Assembly (NCBI GenBank): GCA_030035585.1
Contig: CM057473.1
Span: 8,792,501 to 8,856,500, forward strand
Reading direction: 5' to 3'
DNA length: 64,000 nucleotides
From: Dugong dugon
Lineage: Eukaryota > Chordata > Mammalia > Sirenia > Dugongidae
Shown here in pieces: positions 57,958 through 64,000 of the stretch. Made by a program: the position numbers and the translations under genes. Under the pieces are notes generated by a model that was not told where the DNA came from, ran no database searches, and saw only the letters and a list, made by a program, of their open reading frames with translations. Positions within the stretch are counted from its first letter, which is position 1; every line of letters begins with the position of its first letter.

Positions 57958-58077
57958 ACCTTTCAGAAGTAGATCACCAGGTCTTTCTTATGAGGCACTT
58001 CTGGGTGAATTCAAATCACCAACTTTTTGGTTAGTAGCTGAACATTTAACCATTTGCACCATCCAGGTACTCCTTAA
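57958..58077 (-). mobile_element. AfroSINE, long form, head half
   Basis: 'cctttcagaagtagatcacc', 'ggtgaattcaaatcaccaac' and 'accatttgcaccatccaggt'. The 3' third is missing; the RTE tail lies directly against it. Confidence 0.85.
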
Positions 58078-58299
58078 TGAACAATATACCAATTTAATTT
58101 TTACTAATTTTTCTGATAATATGCATTTATTTTTCCATTCTGTGTAAGTCTTTTTGTGTATGTATGTTTTCATTTATCTAGTTCTAATTGAGAAGAACTT
58201 CTAAATTGTAGGGTGTATTTTAACTTCAGACATTGTCAAGGACGTTTTCAAAGTAAAATTTTTCACTTTGAAAAGTAATGTACGTGCGTTGAAATCACT

Positions 58300-58553
58300 G
58301 CATTCCTTCCCCAACATTTGGGTTTTTCAGTCTTTCTCATTTTCTTCATTCTAGAGGATGTGCTGTGATAGTTCATGGTGGTTTTACTTTGCACTTGAAC
58401 TTACGATGCTGAGAACATTTTCATATGATTACTGATTATTTGTATATGTTTTCTTATAAATTGCATGTTCAAATTTCTTTCCCACAAGTACTGTATACAT
58501 TCCGGATATATGTTTTTTTCAGATACATGTATTAAATATTTTCTTTCAGACTA
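58300..58553 (-). mobile_element. L1M ORF2 remnant, left part
   Basis: Antisense old L1: 'gtggttttactttgcacttg', 'gagaacattttcatatgatt' and 'gcatgttcaaatttctttcc', running up to the LTR insertion at 58554. Confidence 0.65.
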
Positions 58554-59056
58554 TGTCTTAGTCATCTAGTGCTGCTATAACAGAAGCACCACAAGTGAAT
58601 GGTTTTAACGAAGAGAAGTTTATTTCCTCACAGTCAAAGTGGGTTAAAAGTCCACATTCAGGGCGTCAGCTCCAGGGGAAGGCTTTTTCTCTCCGTCGGC
58701 CTTCTCTTCCATGTTCCCCCGGACTAGGAGCTTCTCTGCGCAGGGACCCCAGTCGAAAGGACACGCTCTGCTCCCAGCACTGCTTTCTTGATGCTGTGAG
58801 GTCCCCAACTCTCTGCTTGCTTCCCTTTCCTTTTATCTCGTGAGAGATAAAAGGTGGTGCAGGCCACACCCCAGGGAAACTCCCTTTACATTGGATCAGG
58901 GATGTGACCTGGGTAAAGGTGGTGTTACAATCCCATCCTAATCCTCTTTAACATAAAATTACAATCACAAAATGGAGGCCACTCACAATTCTGGGAATCA
59001 TGGCCCAGCCAAATTGAGACACACATTTTTCGGGGGACATAATTCAGTCCATGACA
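58554..59056 (-). mobile_element. Solo LTR, class III (MaLR-type), TSD GACTA
   Basis: 503 bp in reverse orientation: plus strand TGTCTTAGTCATC... to CAGTCCATGACA. The AATAAA complement is at 58619-58624; the TATA region is degenerate (complement of CTTTTATCTC, 58830-58839). Exact 5-bp duplication GACTA at 58549-58553 and 59057-59061. It interrupts an older L1M. Confidence 0.88.
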
Positions 59057-59875
59057 GACTATGAGTTGCCTTTTCATTTTCTTAATGGTCCATGTTGCTG
59101 AACAGACCTTTTAATATTTTTTTATAAAGCACACTTACCATTTTTGTTACATGTGGTGCTTTTTGTATTCTCTCTATGAAAATTTTGCTGTCCCCAAACG
59201 GTGCATATTATCTCCTATGTTTTCTTTAAAAAGCTCTGAAGTTTTAATTTTTTACTTTTTAAGTCAGTGATCCATATGAACTTATTTGTTTTCTTTTTTT
59301 AGAGTATGAGATATGACCTAAGGTTTATTGTTTTTGCATACTTTTATACAATCGACCCAAAATAATTTCTTAAAAATAACTTCCCTTTCCCCCATTGAAT
59401 GGCCTTTGCATATTTGTTGAAAATCAATTGATCTAACATTTGTGTCTATTTCGGACTCACTATTCTGGTCTGTGAATCTATTTTTTTTCTTATAGCAACA
59501 ACTTGGGGACTGAAAATTTTCTATATTCTCATACCTACATTTCTGTAGTTTTAGAGTAAGTCTTGAAGTTGGTAGTGTGAATTTGCCAAATTTGTTCTTC
59601 CTGTCCAAGATACTTTTGAATATTTTAGAGCTTTTGCTATTCCATATAATTTGTGGAGTCAGTTTGTCAGTTCCTACAAAAGTCTGTTTGGAATTTGCCT
59701 GAGACTACCTTGCATCCTGATACTTTAGTAAATTCACTATTAGCTGAACGATTCTTTAACTTTTCAGTATCTACATCATGTCATTTGAAAATAGAGAAAG
59801 CTTTCCTTCTTCTTTTCCAGACTTGAAGTCAGCTATTTCTGTTCCTTGCCTTATTATAGCTGCTAACTTGTGAGG
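59057..59875 (-). mobile_element. L1M ORF2 remnant, right part
   Basis: Resumes at 'gagttgccttttcattttct', then 'cctatgttttctttaaaaag', 'cccccattgaatggcctttg', 'tgttgaaaatcaattgatct' and 'atcatgtcatttgaaaatag', all in the order of antisense L1 ORF2. The coding frame is destroyed. Confidence 0.75.
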
Positions 59876-61845
59876 TTTGCCTTTGGTTAGGTCAGATCTC
59901 TTAATCCTGGGACATAGTCCCTTTTTCTGTGGTATGACCCTTCTTGGATTTTAATGGAAAGCCTGAGGGTTTACCAAGATCCTCTTCTTAGTGGGGCTCA
60001 GACTTGAAACTCTCTCTCCCCTCAATGGATAGCCAAGGACATCTTGGTTCTGCATTTTCACCCTTCTGGCTTTGGCCACTGCTGGGCTACCAGCTGTTCC
60101 TCTGTACCAGGTCAGTCCAGGCTATTTCAAGAAGTCCAGAGGAGTGTATATGTAGATTTTTGGCTTCTCCTCTTCTGTGGCTAACCTCCTTTCTGAGATT
60201 TAGTCCCTTGACTTACAGTCATGCTGACATCCCCAAATGTGTCCCTTGATGCTGCAAGCCAAAACAACTGTGGCTGGCAGTGTGTGGACTCAGGGGGACC
60301 CTGTGTGGAAAATGCCACTGTATAAATGAGGATCTCACCACTGCCATTCTCTTCCTCAAGGGCCAAACCTCATCCACTCTTTGCCCAATTTTGTTTAGTC
60401 TCCAGTAGCTTCAAATCGCTGTCTTTGTTATTTTTGTCCAGAGTTTGTTTATTTTCTTCCTCAGGGATAGTCTGATACAAGCTACTCTGCAGTTCCTGGA
60501 ACTGGATGACCAGTTGAATGCATGTGCAGTGATGTTCAGGGTTATCTTCTAGAAAGTCTGGGATGTATGGTAAAAACATGGACAATTAGCTTTATTCATA
60601 GGGGTTTTTAGTAACGAAGTTAAAGAGTTTGTGTGGGGGAATCAAAGGTGGTGGCTCAAAACTTCTAATGGATATTTTGTGAGATGGTGCAAGAGGAGGT
60701 CCCTGGCACAAGTTCTTTAGCTCTGTTACTGAGGCCACTTCCTGCCTCAAATTATAAACTGTTTTCCTATTCCTGTTTTAGTTAAGTGCTTGCTTCAACA
60801 ACACAGATATTAAAATTGGAGCGATTAAAGGCTACCAATTTTGCTACCTTTGGTTGATGTAAGGACTACAGTATGTGAAGTGCTATGGGTTCAGAAAGGG
60901 ACAAATTGGGAGACTGCAGGAAAGCTACTTTGAATCAGACACAAAGTTCTAATCAGAACTCTGTTAATGGCAAGCTGTATAGCCTCAGAAAAGTCTCAAA
61001 ACCTCTGTGCACCCCACCCCCATTCACAATCTAGAAACAGAGAAAGAAATACACGTTGCATAATTGCAAAGAAAAGATTCAGTCTTAGAATAAAATTGGC
61101 ACTTATAATTACATCTGCTCCTATTGTCAAGCTTAGTCCATTATACCCTCTTCAGAGCCCCCCTTAGGACATGCAAAAAATTAAAAGTTTTTGTGTGTTT
61201 TAATTTTGTATGATTCATTTCAAGGAGACTTGACAAACAATGTGGTGCTTATGTTGCTAGTTTTGCTTGTGAATATGAACTGGGTGGGCTTGATCCTGGA
61301 TCTGGGCCTCAGCCAGCTGCCGATGGTGGAGGAAACAAAGTCCAGCTCCCAGAGTTGGAGGCCCTCAGGCGCTAGGCAGGGTGTCAATGTTTACTGCTTA
61401 GAGATGAAGAGAGTTGAATAAAGAAAAGCCTGGGCTGATAATGCATATTGAAACTCACTCAAAATCAATAAACATGTAGTTTAATGACACATTTTTGTTG
61501 AAAATACTAATTTAGGATCCTCTCAAATAATGGAATTTTCGACCGAAGAGGAAAAGTACTTTCAAAATTAGTCTTAAATGACGTTAGTTATACACCAAAA
61601 TTAGTGTATAAATAATAGCCTCATGTAACCTTATTATTTTCCCTTTGATGAAGAAATAAAATCTAATGAGTAAGTAAAAATATCAAAATCCTAGAGACAG
61701 CTAGGATGTGACACAGCTGTGCAAGACAAACTAAAACTGAACCCTCAGAAAACTCTAGAATAAAACAACGATACGAAACTTTATAGGAATGTTTTTGAAA
61801 TTTACTGGCTTATTTTACACATTACATATTCAGTAGTTTTCATGG
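59876..61845. other. Unassigned DNA
   Basis: Nothing assigned. 59900-60560 ('tcctcttcttagtggggctc', 'ctgatacaagctactctgca') reads like an old interspersed repeat that I cannot name. Confidence 0.35.
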
Positions 61846-61848
61846 AGC

Positions 61849-62016
61849 ACCAAAACCCCAAACCGAACTCACCATCGAGTCGATTCCAACTCATAGAGAC
61901 CCTACAGGACAGAGTAGAACTGCCCCATAGGGTCCAAGGAGCAGCTGGTAGATTCGAAGTGCCGACCTTTTGGTTAGCAGCTGAGCTCTTAACCACCGTG
62001 CCACCAGGGCTCCTTA
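61849..62016 (-). mobile_element. AfroSINE, short form, near full length
   Basis: Close to consensus: 'caccatcgagtcgattccaa', 'gaactgccccatagggtcca', 'ttaaccaccgtgccaccagg'. Among the least diverged copies in the window. Confidence 0.94.
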
Positions 62017-63812
62017 ATTAAGTACAAAAATAAGACAAATCACCTTCTGATTTTTGTTGTTGTTCTTTTAATTTCAGCAACCGCTTGAAAATACTAAGAA
62101 TAAAAATGCTATGTTATCTTAAAAGGAAGTTAAACTTATAGTTCTCAGTTTGAAATATTCAGGAGCTTGGAAAAGACTGCTAATCTTTTCTTTTTTATTT
62201 ACAAGCACTCTTACTATCATTGGAAGAAGATGTTTAATTGAAAATAAAGGAAAATCAATATAATTAATAACCCAATAAATTATAAGTAGATGTGGGCAAA
62301 GTATATCCTTATCTTGATCACTGTAGACTGTTCAGTCTCTACCAGCGTGCTTGAATACAGATGAAGGTCAAGAATAGTTGATGAATAAAAAATGATGAGA
62401 AACCAATGACTGAAGTATGCATGATCTCTGGGTGGCAGCATTTTAAGTGCTGTATTGATGGACAATGAGTTCCTTCCTACTTCACTGTACTACTTCTCTC
62501 CTCTTTCACTTTGGACAGCAACAAACAAGGTATAAATATTGCCTTAAAAGCAAAGCTACTGTAGGATAAATCCTAAAGTGAAAGAACATCAATCTGGCTA
62601 TGAGCTATACAGAGTTGCACAGTGGTGCAAGGAGTCATAACTGTATGTTTGTTCTGTCCCAGAGGAGATAAGAGTAGCACTGGGTGGACAAGAGAGCTGA
62701 GAGAGAAAAAGAGATAGACACTGCATTTTATTGCCCACTCCTGCAATAAATGCTGTAGAAGCAGAGGGAGGCAAATGTATGAGATCCCAGGGAAACCTCA
62801 GACTGACAACTAAGGGTCTGAGCTAAAGAGTGGATCTACGCTTCACCATCATTTAGACTCATTTTGTGAGTTTGGATCAACAGCCTACTAGATTTGTTCT
62901 GTACCAGAAATAGTATTGTTTGTGTACAATTCTTTCTTCCCTCCCCACATGGTTCACTAAGGTTATAATACCTTTTCCAACCAATTTATGTTAGCATATT
63001 GAGAAAGGAGACTGGCTCAGACCACCCACCCTATTTCCTGGGTGGAGTTCCACAGTTCTCACATGCCCAAGAGGGACAAAAAGCAATCTGGGGTAGAAGT
63101 GGAAAGACAACCTCTGGGGTGGCTTGAAAAGACTTGTACCCAAAGAAACAGTGTGGGAGCCAGGACGGGAATCAGAAGAGAGATATGTTAGAGCCGAATG
63201 TCTATCCCCAACTCTCCATAACTCTAAAATGGGGAGGAAACTTCTATGACATTCTCCAAGGGAGAAAAGTAAGGAAGGAATGCATCTAGGCTTTTATCAA
63301 TCCCTCCTTTTTACCAAGGAGTGAAGGCTGAGGTGTCTGGTGGTGAGACTGGGAATTAGGATTTGGCTGTGAGCGTGGCTTATCCTATTCTGGATTCCTT
63401 TCTTTTTAGAGATGCCTGCCCAATGAAGACCAGTTATAATTGCTGGCTTTGAAGTTCTGGGCAGGTAAGTACAATTCAGGGAGTCAGGTATTTGGAAGTC
63501 CAATTTGCCCACAGAGCCCGCAGAGTTACACTGATTTCCCCAATCAGTCTTATCAGTAAGAAACGATGATATTTTGTTAGTGGTCACTGCTTACATGGTC
63601 TATTTCTGTTCTCTGCTATCATGCTCAGTCATCTTTTTCTTCCTTGGCTTGCCAATTCCCTGCCGCTCCCCAGAGAGCCAGAGAATACTCAACTCTTCTG
63701 GAGACCTTCTGGGGGATATTATCATGAAGTACTTAAAAAAAAAAAAAAAGTTCCCATTCATCAGATCAGTGACTATATTTCTTCTAGGTATATCTATAGT
63801 TTTCAACATCAA
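62017..63812. other. Unassigned DNA
   Basis: Nothing recognised; an A14 run lies at 63736-63749. Confidence 0.4.
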
Positions 63813-64000
63813 GTCTACGTAAAAAAACAACAAAAACAAACTCGTTGCCATCTAATTGATTCGGATTCATGGTGCCCCATGTGTTACAGAGTAGAAATGC
63901 TCCGTAGGGTTTTCTTGGCTGTAATATTTATGGGAGCAGATCACCAGGCCTTTATTTCAAGGCACTGCTAGGTGGGTTCAAATCACAAACATTCAGGTTA
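63813..64000 (-). mobile_element. AfroSINE, long form, cut by window edge
   Basis: 'aacaaactcgttgccatcta', 'gtaatatttatgggagcaga' and 'ggtgggttcaaatcacaaac'. The tRNA-like head continues beyond the window. Confidence 0.9.

Noticed and set aside
61191..61440. Possible terminal exon because of AATAAA near 61418
   Set aside because: The frame is short with no recognisable protein, and AATAAA alone is common in AT-rich DNA.

Overview
The window is AT-rich mammalian intergenic or intronic DNA with no host exon, RNA gene or host promoter that can be supported. The source is almost certainly an afrotherian, most likely a paenungulate and probably an elephant. The evidence is about 23 copies of the tRNA-derived, RTE-tailed AfroSINE family, including many of the short form with a middle deletion. 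There are also abundant RTE (BovB-like) LINE copies and a young L1 beside old placental repeats (MIR, L2, L1M, MER5, MLT-type LTRs). The species call is an inference from repeat content.

Layout. 1-9.7 kb: an old MLT-like LTR, L1M 3' ends, MER5A-like DNA, an L2, RTE pieces, and a MIR split by an RTE with a 10-bp duplication. 9.7-33.6 kb: scattered AfroSINEs, three copies of a non-autonomous RTE-tailed repeat, two solo LTRs, a diverged 200-bp inverted pair (23.2/25.4 kb) and an L1 3' end nested in an AfroSINE. 33.8-42.6 kb: a complete 8.8-kb L1 with a 16-bp target-site duplication, a GC-rich 5' UTR built from 266-bp monomers, ORF1 with one stop codon, ORF2 with one frameshift, and a 3' UTR carrying a threefold repeat. 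42.6-52 kb: a possible older L1 5' region interrupted by a solo LTR, more AfroSINEs, an LTR-like block of 86-bp repeats and another L1 3' end. 52-64 kb: mostly unassigned DNA, an inverted RTE cluster at 56-58 kb, and an L1M ORF2 remnant split by the fourth solo LTR.

The elements form two mobilisation groups. The L1 encodes the ORF1 and ORF2 machinery. The RTE LINE has a 3' end ending in a short CTAACAACAA-type tail, which the AfroSINEs and the composite repeat share in part, as expected if RTE reverse transcriptase mobilised them. Long stretches remain where I see nothing assignable. No novel biological system is evident. The most interesting structures are the L1 monomer promoter and 3' UTR repeats, the modular exchange between AfroSINE and RTE-derived repeats, and a set of insertions whose duplications give a relative order of events.
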